Source: an uncultured Bradyrhizobium sp. (lineage in GTDB: Bacteria; Pseudomonadota; Alphaproteobacteria; Rhizobiales; Xanthobacteraceae). Taken from it: 64,000 nucleotides of DNA. The first letter of the stretch is position 1, and the number at the start of each line of letters is the position of its first letter. The stretch covers positions 52,462 to 116,461 of the forward strand of contig NZ_CANSMR010000023.1 in NCBI RefSeq assembly GCF_947648125.1, read 5' to 3'. The position numbers and the translations under genes are program-made. Positions 35,681 through 44,696 of this stretch are shown here, in pieces. The notes under the pieces were generated by a model. It saw only the letters and a program-made list of their open reading frames with translations, had not been told where the DNA came from and did not search any database.

Positions 35681-36355
35681 TTAGTCGTTGCGTGCGACCG
35701 CCGTCAGCTTGGTCATGTTGTGCAGCATGATCCGGCCGCGCTGCAGGTCGACGATGCCGTCCTTGCGCCAGGTCTGCAGTTGCCGGTTGACGCTCTCACG
35801 CGCCGCACCGACGAAGATGCCGAGCTGTTCCTGCGAGATGTGCACCTCGGAACCGAAATCCTCGGCCAGCGCGCACAGCCGGCGCGCGAGGCGGACCGGC
35901 AACGGCTGCAGCACGGATTCTTCCATCCGCTCGCTCTGCCAGCGGATGCGCTGGCACAGCAATTCGATCAGGCGGACCGCGACCTTCGGCTCGCGCTCGA
36001 GGAAGCCCAGGAAATCCTCCCGCCGCAAGACGAACAATTCGGTGGGCTCGCCCGCGGTCGCATCCGCGGTGCGATCCTGACCGTCGAGGACGGCGACTTC
36101 GCCGAACAGATCGCCGGACCCCATGAAGTTCAATGTGAGCCGGCTGCCGTCGGAGGCACCGGTTTCGATGCGCACCTGGCCGCGGCGGACCCCAAACAGG
36201 GCGTCGCCGGGATCGCCTTTCTGGAACAGCACCTCTCCGGTGGCGAGCTGCTGGGTGTGGCAGAGGCCCGAAAGCCGCGCCAATTCGTCCGCACCGAGAT
36301 CGGCGAACATCGGGTTCATTTTCAGAATGACCGCAAATTCGGCCTGTTTGCTCAT
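35681..36355 (-). CDS. Crp/Fnr-family transcriptional regulator
   Basis: 224 residues. The cyclic-nucleotide-binding domain (about 10-130) has ATGEVLFQKGDPGDALF and the phosphate-binding-cassette-like GSGDLFGEVAVLDGQDRTADAT. The C-terminal HTH (about 150-215) reads HISQEQLGIFVGAARESVNR. The recognition helix has the R-E-x-x-x-R spacing of CRP, which reads TGTGA half-sites. There are no Fe-S cysteines, so it is not an FNR-type oxygen sensor. ATG 36355 follows GAAGG. A TGTGA palindrome 72 nt upstream suggests autoregulation. A cyclase gene lies 2.4 kb away, so cAMP may be its ligand. Confidence 0.9.
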   Translation of the reverse strand: MSKQAEFAVILKMNPMFADLGADELARLSGLCHTQQLATGEVLFQKGDPGDALFGVRRGQVRIETGASDGSRLTLNFMGSGDLFGEVAVLDGQDRTADATAGEPTELFVLRREDFLGFLEREPKVAVRLIELLCQRIRWQSERMEESVLQPLPVRLARRLCALAEDFGSEVHISQEQLGIFVGAARESVNRQLQTWRKDGIVDLQRGRIMLHNMTKLTAVARND

Positions 36356-36426
36356 TGTATTGCCTTCCAAATCGATCCGAGCGGTCCCCCGACGCCCGGT
36401 TAGCAACAATCACCCTCATAAGAGTG

Positions 36427-36440
36427 TGTGAGAGGTCACA
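36427..36440. promoter_or_regulatory. Crp-type palindrome TGTGA-N4-TCACA
   Basis: A perfect inverted repeat with CRP half-sites and FNR-like 4-bp spacing lies between the divergent Crp/Fnr and AsmA-like genes. It is 72 nt from the regulator start and 128 nt from the asmA start. The regulator's recognition helix (RESVNR) suits TGTGA half-sites, so it may control both genes. Confidence 0.5.
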
Positions 36441-36567
36441 TAAGTTCATGCTGGTAACGGATTATTTTTCGCCTCGTTGGAGCGCGGTCCCGTTTGCGGG
36501 ATAATCTCGTGCGATCGGCCGTGCCTTTCCGCGGCGGAACCCTCTCTGCCCGGCCTGGAATATCGAG

Positions 36568-38631
36568 ATGAGAGCACTGAAATTCGCCGGGGCCGCCATC
36601 GCTGCCGTGATCGTGATCATCGCGCTGGTGGCCGCGGTCGGGATCCCGTCCTCGATCCTCACGTCGGCCATCACCGACCGGGTCGAGCGCGAGACCGGCT
36701 ACACGCTCGCCGTCAATGGCGGCGCCAGGATTGGCCTCTGGCCGACCGTCAGTCTGACGCTGCGCGACGTCGTGCTGCAGGACCCGCGGGAGCGCGAGGC
36801 CAACAACCGGTTCGCAGCTGATCGGGTCGAAGCCGAGATGACGCTGTCGAGCCTGTGGTCGGGCCAGCCCGACATCACTGACCTCGTGATCCTCAAGCCG
36901 GTGATCAATCTGCCGCTGCAGCGCGAGCGCACCCGCGACCACAATCCACCGGCGAAGTCTTCCGCGTCCGACAGCGGCGGCCTCACGATCCGGCATGTCA
37001 GCGTCAGCGGCGGCACCATCGTGTTCTCCAATGTGCGCGACCGGGTCGAGAATCGGATCGAGACGCTCAATGCCGATGCGACCATCGGCTACGACCGCAG
37101 GATCGTCGTCACGGGGAGCGCGGGCGCCGGTGACAAGCCGCTGAAGTTCGAGATCCGCGCGAGCGCGCCGCAAGCGCCGCTGGACCATCAGAGCGTGCCG
37201 GCCGAGTTCAACATCGATGCGCCCGGCCTATTGCCCGCGCCGATCAAGGCGAATGCGGAAGCGCGCTTGAACGGCACGGTGGTGATGTTCAACGGCGTGT
37301 CGGGCACGCTCGGCGATGGCGGCTTCACCGGCTGGGCCTCGGTCGACTTCGCCAGCAACAAGCCGCTGGTGAAGCTCGATCTCGACTTCCAGCGCATCTC
37401 GATGGCGCTGACACCGAGCCAGCCCGATGCGGCGCAGCCATTGGGCACCAACATTTGGAGCAACGCGTCGATCGATCTCGGCGGGCTGAACTATGTCGAC
37501 GCGCAGGCGCGCATCTCGGCGGCGGAGCTCGTGATCGGCGACGGCCGCTTCGCGCAGGCGGCGATCGATGCATCTGTTGACAGCGGCGTGCTGAAGGCCC
37601 GGCTCGCCGATCTCGGCGCCTATGAGGGCACCGCCAACGGCGACGTCACGATCGATGTGAGAACCACCACTCCGACCTACGCGCTGCGGCTCGATCTCGC
37701 CGGCGTGCGCGCGCTGCCGGTGCTGCGGAGCCTCGCCGAATTCGACAAGCTCGACGGCAAGATGCAGGCGAAGATCGCGCTCGCCTCGCAAGGCACCAGC
37801 GCGCGCGCCATCGTCCGCAGTCTCGGCGGCACTGCGTTCGTCGTGTTCCAGGACGGCAAGATCCTCGGCCTCAACGTCGCGCAGATGATCCGCAACCTCA
37901 CCACCAGCACCTTGTCGGGCTGGCAGCAGGGCCAGGAGCTGTCGACCGATCTCAGCCAACTCTCGGCGTCGTTCAAGCTCGACAAGGGCCAGGCCGTCAC
38001 CACCGATCTCAACCTGATCGGCCCGCTGGTGAAGATGAGCGGGGTCGGCACCGTCGATCTCAACACCCGCCAGATCGGGTTCCGCGTCGAGCCGCAGCTC
38101 GTGATGACCACAGAGGGCCAGGGCCGCGTCGGCAACCCGGTCGGCCTCGGCATTCCCGTGATGATCGAGGGCCCCTGGGTATCCCCGCGGATCTATCCAG
38201 AGATGCAGGGCATCCTCGACAACCCACAGGCCGCCTACGCCAAGCTCAAGGAGATGGGCAAGGGCCTGTTCGGGGCTAATGGCCAAGGGCTGAGCCAGGG
38301 CCTCAACGGGCTCAGCAACCTCCTCAACGGCGTGCAGGGCGGCGGGACCGGCGCGCAGCCCGGCACGGGCCAGGCGCCAGCCGGTGCGGCGGCCGGCCAG
38401 AACAACCCGCTCGGCGGGCAGCTCGGCGACACCATCGGGAACCTGCTGCAGCAGGGCCTTTCCACCCTCAATCAGGGTAGCGCCTCCCGCCCGAGCCGCA
38501 GCCTGGCACAGCCCAACCCGGACGCGCCGGTGGCCGCCACGCCACCGCCCGCCCCTCCGCCGGCCGACACCGCCGAGCAGCACGACAATCCCGCGATGAA
38601 CGACGTGCTGCGGCAGCTGTTCAACCGCTGA
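36568..38631 (+). CDS. AsmA-family protein
   Basis: 687 residues. One N-terminal membrane helix (about 5-27) is followed by an AsmA N-domain whose start VGIPSSILTSAITDRVERETGYTL-type block is diagnostic in its first part. The AsmA C-terminal domain at about 400-580 includes LDGKMQAKIALASQGTSARA and GSVDL-like strands. AsmA-like proteins are thought to form periplasmic bridges carrying phospholipid to the outer membrane. The last 90 residues are Gly/Gln/Pro-rich and unstructured. ATG 36568 has a moderate Shine-Dalgarno. It shares its promoter region with the Crp/Fnr gene. Confidence 0.88.
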   Translation: MRALKFAGAAIAAVIVIIALVAAVGIPSSILTSAITDRVERETGYTLAVNGGARIGLWPTVSLTLRDVVLQDPREREANNRFAADRVEAEMTLSSLWSGQPDITDLVILKPVINLPLQRERTRDHNPPAKSSASDSGGLTIRHVSVSGGTIVFSNVRDRVENRIETLNADATIGYDRRIVVTGSAGAGDKPLKFEIRASAPQAPLDHQSVPAEFNIDAPGLLPAPIKANAEARLNGTVVMFNGVSGTLGDGGFTGWASVDFASNKPLVKLDLDFQRISMALTPSQPDAAQPLGTNIWSNASIDLGGLNYVDAQARISAAELVIGDGRFAQAAIDASVDSGVLKARLADLGAYEGTANGDVTIDVRTTTPTYALRLDLAGVRALPVLRSLAEFDKLDGKMQAKIALASQGTSARAIVRSLGGTAFVVFQDGKILGLNVAQMIRNLTTSTLSGWQQGQELSTDLSQLSASFKLDKGQAVTTDLNLIGPLVKMSGVGTVDLNTRQIGFRVEPQLVMTTEGQGRVGNPVGLGIPVMIEGPWVSPRIYPEMQGILDNPQAAYAKLKEMGKGLFGANGQGLSQGLNGLSNLLNGVQGGGTGAQPGTGQAPAGAAAGQNNPLGGQLGDTIGNLLQQGLSTLNQGSASRPSRSLAQPNPDAPVAATPPPAPPPADTAEQHDNPAMNDVLRQLFNR

Positions 38632-38769
38632 AATATTCCCGAATATCCAACGCTGGAATGCAGGGCTAACCATGCGACGGGAGGCCCCGCCTTGCCCGGC
38701 CGATCCGTGCTAAACAGCAGCGGATACAGTGGCGCACCCGACTGATTGGAGGGGAACGGACGAGGCTGG

Positions 38770-41205
38770 ATGAACGGGGCACCGGACAAGGGCAAGAACT
38801 GGTTCCTGCGCGGCGGCCTGTTCGCCAAATACGTCCTCGCGCTGGTCGGCCTCGTCGTGTTCGTGCTCGCGGTCAACGGCGCGCTCGAGACCTGGATCAG
38901 CTATCGCGGCATCAAGAGCACGCTGACCGACGCCATGAGCGAGAAGGCGGACGCCACCGCCAAGCGCATCGAGCAATCGATTTCCGATCTCGAGCGCCAA
39001 ATCTCTTGGGTGACCCGCGCCTCCTCCAACACGATCGAACTGCGCCGCGCCGATTATGCCCAGCTGCTCGGCCAGGTGCCGGCAGTGAACCAGCTCACCC
39101 TGATCAACGGCCAGGGCCGCGAGATGCTGCGGCTGTCGCGCCAGACCGTCACGCTGAACTCCAATGCCGACCTCTCCCGCGACCTCCGCTTCACCGAGGC
39201 TGTCGCGCGCGGCACCGCCTACGCGCCGGCGTACTTTCGCGACGAGCGGCCGTATATGTCGATCGGCGAGCAGCATTCCGGCTTCAATGCCGGCGTCACG
39301 GTGGCCGAGATCGACCTGCGCTTCCTGGGCGATTATTTCGGCGATTCCCAGGTCGGCCGCACCGCCTATGCCTATCTCGTCGACGCCAAGGGCCGCGTGC
39401 TGGCGAGTTCGTCGAAGGGCCCCGAAATCGGCAAGGACCTCGCCGCGCTGCCGCAGGTGGCGGCGGTGTTGTCGCCGAGCGGCAGACCGATCGCCTCCGG
39501 CAAGGATGTCGACGGCAACGCGGTGCTGACGACCGCGACAGCAGCGCCGGACCTCGGCTGGCACGTGTTCTATGAGCAGCCGACCGCGCAGGCGCTGTCG
39601 CCAATCCGCGACCAGCTAGTGCGCATCGCACTCCTGATCGCGCTCGGCCTCGTGGTCGCGATCATCGCCGGCACGATTCTGGCGCGGCGCATGCTGGTGC
39701 CGATCACCGCGCTGCGCGCCGGCGCGCGGCGGCTTGGCGATGGCGATTTCGGTCACCGCATCGAGGTGAAGACCGCCGATGAGCTGGAAGAGCTCGCCGG
39801 GCAATTCAACAGCATGGCCTCGCAGCTCGCCGAGACCTATTCCGGCCTCGAAGGCAAGGTGAAGGAGCGCACGCGGGATCTCGCGCAATCGATCAACGAG
39901 CTGAAGGTGCTCGAGGAGGTCGGCCGCGCGGTGGCGTCCTCGCTCGACCTCAACGCCGTGCTGCCGACAGTCGCCGCCCGCGCGCTCGAGATCACCCATG
40001 CCGACGCCGTGCTGATCTATGGCTATGATGCGACACAGCGCACGTTCAACCTGACGCAATCGATCGGCATCGACGCCGAAGCCGAGGGCCATCATCGCGC
40101 GATCGACGCGGCGAACAGCCCGCTCGGCGAGGCCGCGGCGAAGGGCGAGCCACTGGCCTTCCCTGATCTCGCGGCAAGTGCCGATCATCCGCTGCGCGAT
40201 GTCGTGGTCGGCGCCGGCTTCCACTCGGTGCTTGTGGTGCCGCTGGTCGACCAGCAGGGCGTGCTCGGCTCGCTGGTGGTGCTGCGCAAGGCGGCCGGCG
40301 ATTTCCCCGCGAGCCTGATCGGCCTGATGAAGACTTTTGCGCACCAGGCCGTGCTGGCGATGCGCAATGCGCGGCTGTTCACCGAAGTCGACCAGAAGAG
40401 CCACGCGCTGGAGCAGGCCAACACCACCGTGCGCGAGCAGGCCGACAAGCTGCGCGAGCAGACAGAGCAGCTCAAGGACTGGAACAAGTCGCTGGAGCAG
40501 CGAGTCGAGACCCAGCTCGGCGAGATCGAGCGCATCCGCCGGCTCGAGCGCTTCCTGGCGCCGCAGGTGGCGCAGCTGATCGCCTCCTCCGACAATCCCG
40601 AAGGCCTGCTCGACAGCCACCGCCGCGAAGTCACCGTCGTGTTCTGCGACCTGCGCGGCTTCACCGCCTTCACCGAGGCGACCGAGCCGGAAGAGGCGAT
40701 GAACGTGCTGCGCGAATACCACGCCGCACTCGGCAAGCTGATCTTCAAGTACGAAGGCACGCTCGACAAATATGCCGGCGACGGCGTGATGATCCTGTTC
40801 AACGCGCCGATCCAGCTCGCCGACCACACCGCGCGCGCCGTGCGGATGGCGGTGGAGATGCGCGACACGGTCGGCCCCCTGACCGAGAAGTGGCGCAACC
40901 GCGGGCATAGCCTCGGCTTCGGTATCGGCATTGCGCTCGGCTACGCCACACTCGGCCAGGTCGGCTTCGAGCAGCGGCTGGAATATGCCGCGATCGGCAG
41001 CGTCACCAACCTCGCCTCCCGCCTGTGCGGCGAGGCCAAGGCCGGCCAGATCGTGGTGAGCCGCCGCGTCTACGGCATGGTCGAGCCCCATGTCGAGGGC
41101 CGCGCCATCGACGACCTCGTGCTGAAGGGTTTTAATCACCCGATCCTCGCCGCGGAGATCCTGAGCTGGAAGGGCGAGCCGTCAGCGGAGGCGGCAGCGG
41201 AGTGA
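38770..41205 (+). CDS. Membrane class III adenylate/guanylate cyclase with Cache, HAMP and GAF domains
   Basis: 811 residues from ATG 38770; a TTG at 38746 would add eight. Order of parts: TM1 (about 20-40), periplasmic dCache-like sensor (about 45-280), TM2 (about 285-310), HAMP (about 310-365), GAF (about 390-540), a coiled coil rich in Glu/Gln (about 545-605) and the cyclase domain (about 620-790). The cyclase metal-binding aspartates are in VVFCDLRGFTAF and KYAGDGVMILF. It therefore appears active in making a cyclic nucleotide in response to a periplasmic signal. cAMP is more likely than cGMP because a Lys is kept in the substrate pocket (TLDKYAGD). Confidence 0.9.
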   Translation: MNGAPDKGKNWFLRGGLFAKYVLALVGLVVFVLAVNGALETWISYRGIKSTLTDAMSEKADATAKRIEQSISDLERQISWVTRASSNTIELRRADYAQLLGQVPAVNQLTLINGQGREMLRLSRQTVTLNSNADLSRDLRFTEAVARGTAYAPAYFRDERPYMSIGEQHSGFNAGVTVAEIDLRFLGDYFGDSQVGRTAYAYLVDAKGRVLASSSKGPEIGKDLAALPQVAAVLSPSGRPIASGKDVDGNAVLTTATAAPDLGWHVFYEQPTAQALSPIRDQLVRIALLIALGLVVAIIAGTILARRMLVPITALRAGARRLGDGDFGHRIEVKTADELEELAGQFNSMASQLAETYSGLEGKVKERTRDLAQSINELKVLEEVGRAVASSLDLNAVLPTVAARALEITHADAVLIYGYDATQRTFNLTQSIGIDAEAEGHHRAIDAANSPLGEAAAKGEPLAFPDLAASADHPLRDVVVGAGFHSVLVVPLVDQQGVLGSLVVLRKAAGDFPASLIGLMKTFAHQAVLAMRNARLFTEVDQKSHALEQANTTVREQADKLREQTEQLKDWNKSLEQRVETQLGEIERIRRLERFLAPQVAQLIASSDNPEGLLDSHRREVTVVFCDLRGFTAFTEATEPEEAMNVLREYHAALGKLIFKYEGTLDKYAGDGVMILFNAPIQLADHTARAVRMAVEMRDTVGPLTEKWRNRGHSLGFGIGIALGYATLGQVGFEQRLEYAAIGSVTNLASRLCGEAKAGQIVVSRRVYGMVEPHVEGRAIDDLVLKGFNHPILAAEILSWKGEPSAEAAAE

Positions 41206-41258
41206 TCCGCGCTTTCTCCATTCGCCCTTCCGAGCGGGAACCCGCTACCGTCCGAACC

Positions 41259-41286
41259 TTGCATTCGCGCGGAAAGTGTGTATATT
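41259..41286 (+). promoter_or_regulatory. Candidate promoter of the cold-shock gene
   Basis: TTGCAT (41259-41264), a 16-nt spacer and TATATT (41281-41286) predict a transcript start near 41293. That leaves a 5' leader of about 125 nt before the cold-shock ATG. Long leaders are typical of cspA-type genes, where they act in temperature control. Confidence 0.55.
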
Positions 41287-41418
41287 GGGGCCATTCGATT
41301 AGCCGTTGCGCCTTGTTGAATGGTCAGAACGGCCCTCCTCCAAAGACATCGTCAGTTGAATGGATGGCGCGCGATTCTGCGCAACACATGCGCAGACGCG
41401 CATTTTGGAGAAGAGAAG

Positions 41419-41628
41419 ATGGCGACAGGTACTGTGAAGTGGTTCAACGGCCAGAAGGGCTTTGGTTTCATCGAGCCGAGCGATGGCAGCAAGGATGTGT
41501 TCGTTCACATCAGCGCAGTCGAGCGTGCCGGTCTGACTGGCCTGGCTGAAGGCCAGAAGGTCTCGTTCGAGCTGAAGACCGACAAGATGCGCGGCAAGAC
41601 CAGCGCCGAGAATCTTCAGATCGTCTGA
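41419..41628 (+). CDS. cspA: Cold-shock protein (CspA family)
   Basis: 69 residues, one cold-shock domain. The RNA-binding motifs RNP1 (KGFGFIEP) and RNP2 (VFVHISAVE) are intact and the protein starts [15 protein letters not shown] 41419 follows GGAGAAGAGAAG. It is a nucleic-acid chaperone that keeps mRNA unfolded. It has its own promoter, a long leader and a hairpin repeat just after the stop, so it is a single-gene unit. The exact paralogue (cspA, cspE or other) cannot be decided. Confidence 0.93.
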   Translation: MATGTVKWFNGQKGFGFIEPSDGSKDVFVHISAVERAGLTGLAEGQKVSFELKTDKMRGKTSAENLQIV

Positions 41629-41640
41629 GGTTCTTGCTTC

Positions 41641-41687
41641 GGCATGATTTCCGCGCAAACGCGTTCCGCGTTTGTCGCGATCATGCC
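41641..41687. repeat. Hairpin repeat after the cold-shock gene
   Basis: The outer arms GGCATGAT / ATCATGCC (41641-41648, 41680-41687) enclose the inner arms GCGCAAACGCG and CGCGTTTGTCGC. It begins 12 nt past the stop, so it likely forms the 3' end of the cspA transcript. From memory it resembles a common Bradyrhizobium intergenic repeat; not checked. Confidence 0.6.
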
Positions 41688-41861
41688 AGTTCGTCATTCC
41701 ACGGATGTACTGGGATGACGTTGCGGCCCGCTCGATCCACCCGGATTGGGCGGGTTTTAGCATGTCTTGCTGCGCGTGATCTCAAAGCACGTCGCATCGC
41801 GCCGTTCCGTGCAACAGCCGCGAAGCGTTCGCAGAGGGATCATGCCTTGGAGAGATTGCCG

Positions 41862-42107
41862 ATGACCGCCAGGAAGCCCACGCCATCGCCCGCAAGCCTC
41901 GCCAGGGCCGACCGCCAGCGGCTTGCGGCCGAGGAAGGCGCGCGCGCCATCGCCGAGGTCGAGCGCGACGCGACCGCGATCCGCAAGAACATGGAGCGCC
42001 TGCGCGCCCTGCGCGAAGCCCGCGAGGCCAAAGCTGCGGCCGAGGCCGAGCTGGCACCGGCACCGATCGCCAAGAAGAAGGCGCGCGTGAAGCGCATCGT
42101 GCGCTGA
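41862..42107 (+). CDS. Small basic hypothetical protein
   Basis: 81 residues starting MTARKPTPSPAS, preceded by GGAGAG. It is almost wholly helical, with charged repeats rich in Arg, Glu and Ala (about residues 14-62) that suggest a coiled coil, and a strongly basic end KKKARVKRIVR. I recognise no domain. The basic tail could bind nucleic acid, which is only an inference. A longer in-frame extension upstream is translated repeat DNA and was rejected. It is probably real, judging by the ribosome site and composition. Confidence 0.6.
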   Translation: MTARKPTPSPASLARADRQRLAAEEGARAIAEVERDATAIRKNMERLRALREAREAKAAAEAELAPAPIAKKKARVKRIVR

Positions 42108-42126
42108 CGCTGCACTGTGGGCGCCG

Positions 42127-42375
42127 TCATTGCGAACAAAGCGAAGCAATTCATCTTGCCGCAAACGGCGACAGGAATTGGATTGCCGCGTCGCTGACGC
42201 TCCTCGCAATGACGGCTCTGCGCGACCGTTGGTCCCGTCATACTGAGGTGCGAGCGGAGCGAGCCTCGAAGGATGGACGGCCACCAGTCGGGCCGTCGAC
42301 CCTTCGAGACGCGCGCAAGAGCGCGCTCCTCCAGCGACAACGGCAAAGCCGTTGCGCGGGGGTGACGGAGCGGCA
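42127..42375. repeat. Two intergenic repeat families in tandem
   Basis: 42127-42213 is a diverged copy of the CATTGCGA...CGCAATGA inverted repeat also seen at 12661. It is followed (about 42236-42372) by a different element with GAAGGATGGACGGCCACCAG, its inverse CTTCGAGACGCGCGC, and two short hairpins. The 590-nt space from 42108 to 42699 otherwise holds no supported gene. Confidence 0.75.
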
Positions 42376-42699
42376 GCACAACGGCGCTGCACCCAATCTA
42401 GTCCCCGATCAACATACGCGCTCGCGGAACGAGAGTTGGGGGTGACGTCAGGTCAAATTCTGATATTCAGAACAACGCAAGTGGGTAGAAAATAACGGCT
42501 GCTGCGACATTGCTTTCATTTCCGCGAACTCCCACGGGCCTCAAATCAACATCCAGTGAATCTGTTTGCTTCTGCAATCACGATCACGACCCCTCCCACC
42601 CCATCGCAGGAATAACCCATCCCCCACCTCGCTCGCGTCATGACGGGCGCGCGGAACCGCGCACTCGCTGAGAACAAGAACACGCGAGGAATGGGTTTG

Positions 42700-43608
42700 A
42701 TGACAGGATTGGACGGGACGCACGCTGCGGCGTCGGTGGTGGCGCTGCACTGCTCGCTGGGGTCGGGACGGCAATGGACGAAGCTTGCGGGCGCGCTCGG
42801 TGGCACGCCGTTCATGGCGCCGGATATTTCCGGCTATGGCGTCGCCGCCTGCGGGCGCGACTGGCCGCGGACGCTGGATGGCGAAATCGCGCGGCTCGAG
42901 CCCTGGCTCGCCAAGGCCAAGGGGCCGATCCATCTGGTCGGGCATTCCTATGGCGGGGCGATCGCGTTTCGGCTGGCGACCACGTCGCCTTATTCGCAGC
43001 GCATCCGCAGCCTGACGCTGATCGAGCCTGTCTTACCGACGTTGCTGCGCGACGGCTCCGCCGACGTGCGGCTGTACGATCGCTTCGCGCGGATCGCGCA
43101 GGTGGTGTCGCAGGATATTTTCGACGGCGCGGCGCTGGAGGCGGTCGAGGCGTTCACCGCGTTCTGGGCCGGCTCCGGCCCGCGCGAGCAGTTCTCGCCG
43201 AGCGGGCGGCTGCGGATGATCGAGCAGGCCGACAAGCTGCCTTACGATTTCAACGCCGCGCTCGATCTCGACGGCGTGGCGGCGGCCGCGCGTTCCTTGC
43301 GGGTGCCGACGCTCTTGGTGTCGGGCGGGCTGTCGCCCTATGTGACGCAGCGCATTGTCGCAAAACTCGCCGCGATCATTGATGGCGCCGAGGTGCGGCA
43401 TCTGCCGGCGGCCGGTCACATGCTGCCGGTGACGCATGCCGAGCGGGTCAACCCGGAGATCCTGCAGCACATCTGGCGTGCCGAGGAGCTGGCGAAGCTG
43501 GAGCTCGCCGCGTGCGCCGGGCCGACCGAGGCGGCTGCCGCCGCGGCGCAGCCGGCTGGCTCGGCGAGGCCGCATCTGGTATTCAGGAGGCCCTCATTTT
43601 GGGAATAG
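42700..43608 (+). CDS. Alpha/beta-fold hydrolase
   Basis: 302 residues from ATG 42700, 9 nt after GAGGA; ATGs at 42691 and 42640 are less well placed. The fold is clear: the HCSLGSGRQW oxyanion region, nucleophile elbow VGHSYGGAIAF with the catalytic Ser, and a C-terminal His in AAGHMLPVTHAERVN. An Asp before the last strand completes the triad less clearly. The substrate is unknown; an ester or lactone is likely. It ends 7 nt before the second RND adaptor gene, so they are probably co-transcribed. Confidence 0.88.
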   Translation: MTGLDGTHAAASVVALHCSLGSGRQWTKLAGALGGTPFMAPDISGYGVAACGRDWPRTLDGEIARLEPWLAKAKGPIHLVGHSYGGAIAFRLATTSPYSQRIRSLTLIEPVLPTLLRDGSADVRLYDRFARIAQVVSQDIFDGAALEAVEAFTAFWAGSGPREQFSPSGRLRMIEQADKLPYDFNAALDLDGVAAAARSLRVPTLLVSGGLSPYVTQRIVAKLAAIIDGAEVRHLPAAGHMLPVTHAERVNPEILQHIWRAEELAKLELAACAGPTEAAAAAAQPAGSARPHLVFRRPSFWE

Positions 43609-43615
43609 TTTGCCG

Positions 43616-44527
43616 ATGATTTTGCGTGTGAGGCGATTGATGGGTTTCGCTGCGCTCTACCCATCCTACGCAGCCGCTCTTGGCGCCTCGGTGCTGTTCA
43701 TGCTCGCGGCTTCTCCCGCGCTTGCCGCGGGCGAGGCCGACGCGGTGCCGAAGGGCGCGGCGGTGACGGTGCTGAAGGCCTCGAAATTCTGCTTCGGCAA
43801 TATCGTCGAGGTGTCCGGCATCGTGCTGCCGCGCGACGAGCAGCAGGTGCGGCCGGACCGGTTCGGCTTGAAGGTGGCGGAGGTGAAGGCCGATCCCGGC
43901 GACACCGTCACCGCCGGCCAGGTGCTGGCGCGGCTGACCGACGGCACCAATTCGATTAACCTCACGGCGCCGGTGGCGGGCACCATCTCGGCGTCGTCGG
44001 CGATCATAGGCAGCCCGGCCTCCGGCAAGGATGCGCTGTTCTCGATCATCGCCAGAAACGAATACGACCTGGTCGGCATGGTGCCGACCCGCGACATCGC
44101 CAAGCTGAAGACCGAGCAGACCGCGCGGCTCAAGATCATCGGCGCCGGCGAGATGGACGGCAAGGTGCGGATGATCGCGCCGACCATCGAGCCGAACAGC
44201 CAGCTCGGCCAGGTGTTCGTCGGCATCGGATCGAACCAGCGGCTGCTGGTGAATTCGTCCGGCCGCGCGCAGATCAAGACCGGGCAGAGCTGCGGCGTCG
44301 CGGTGCCGCTGACCGCGATCCTCTATTCCACCGCCGGCACCGTGGTGCAGGTGGTGCGCGGCGGCCGCGTCGAGACGCGGCGGGTCGAGACCGGATTGAT
44401 GTCGGCCGGCCAGGTCGAGATCCGCGACGGCATCTTGGAAGGCGACATCGTCGTCGCCCGCGCCGGCGCGCTACTGCGCGAAGGCGATCCGGTGCGGCCG
44501 GTGGGTACGAGCGCGGACGCGAAGTAG
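43616..44527 (+). CDS. Short RND-type periplasmic adaptor (HlyD family), second copy
   Basis: 303 residues from ATG 43616; ATG 43640 is an alternative. A signal/anchor segment (about 9-40) precedes lipoyl-like halves (VSGIVLPRDEQQV, ADPGDTVTAGQVLARLTDG) and the beta-barrel/proximal domains (SCGVAVPLTAILY, GGRVETRRVETGLM). It is paralogous to the adaptor at 24159. No pump gene follows, so it may serve a pump encoded elsewhere or have lost it. Codons for MGFAALYPSY (43640-43669) lie within a 32-bp block identical to an intergenic repeat at 47696-47727. It converges on the Tyr-Ser caspase gene. Confidence 0.83.
   Translation: MILRVRRLMGFAALYPSYAAALGASVLFMLAASPALAAGEADAVPKGAAVTVLKASKFCFGNIVEVSGIVLPRDEQQVRPDRFGLKVAEVKADPGDTVTAGQVLARLTDGTNSINLTAPVAGTISASSAIIGSPASGKDALFSIIARNEYDLVGMVPTRDIAKLKTEQTARLKIIGAGEMDGKVRMIAPTIEPNSQLGQVFVGIGSNQRLLVNSSGRAQIKTGQSCGVAVPLTAILYSTAGTVVQVVRGGRVETRRVETGLMSAGQVEIRDGILEGDIVVARAGALLREGDPVRPVGTSADAK
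43639..43670. repeat. 32-bp intergenic-type repeat inside a coding region
   Basis: This 32-bp block (GATGGGTTTCGCTGCGCTCT and the next 12 bases) is identical to 47696-47727, and its inverse with one mismatch is at 47643-47673. Here it supplies the start of the adaptor's signal/anchor segment, reading MGFAALYPSY. Confidence 0.85.
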
Positions 44528-44546
44528 GCGCCGTCACATTCACAGT

Positions 44547-44690
44547 GTCGTCCCGGGCAAGCGCAGCGCGACCCGGGACCCATAACCACGAACGCGAATT
44601 GTGCTGAAGAGCTGTGGCCACAGCGCGCTTCAACAACTCAGCCCTGTGGTTATGGGTCCCGGCTTTCGCCGGGACAACGTGGGGAAAGAG
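44547..44690. repeat. REP-like inverted repeat pair
   Basis: GTCGTCCCGGGCAAGCGCAG at 44548 with CCCGGGACCCATAACCAC faces the inverse GTGGTTATGGGTCCCGGC at 44646. It lies between the convergent adaptor and caspase-fold genes. Confidence 0.75.
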
Positions 44691-44696
44691 TCGGGC

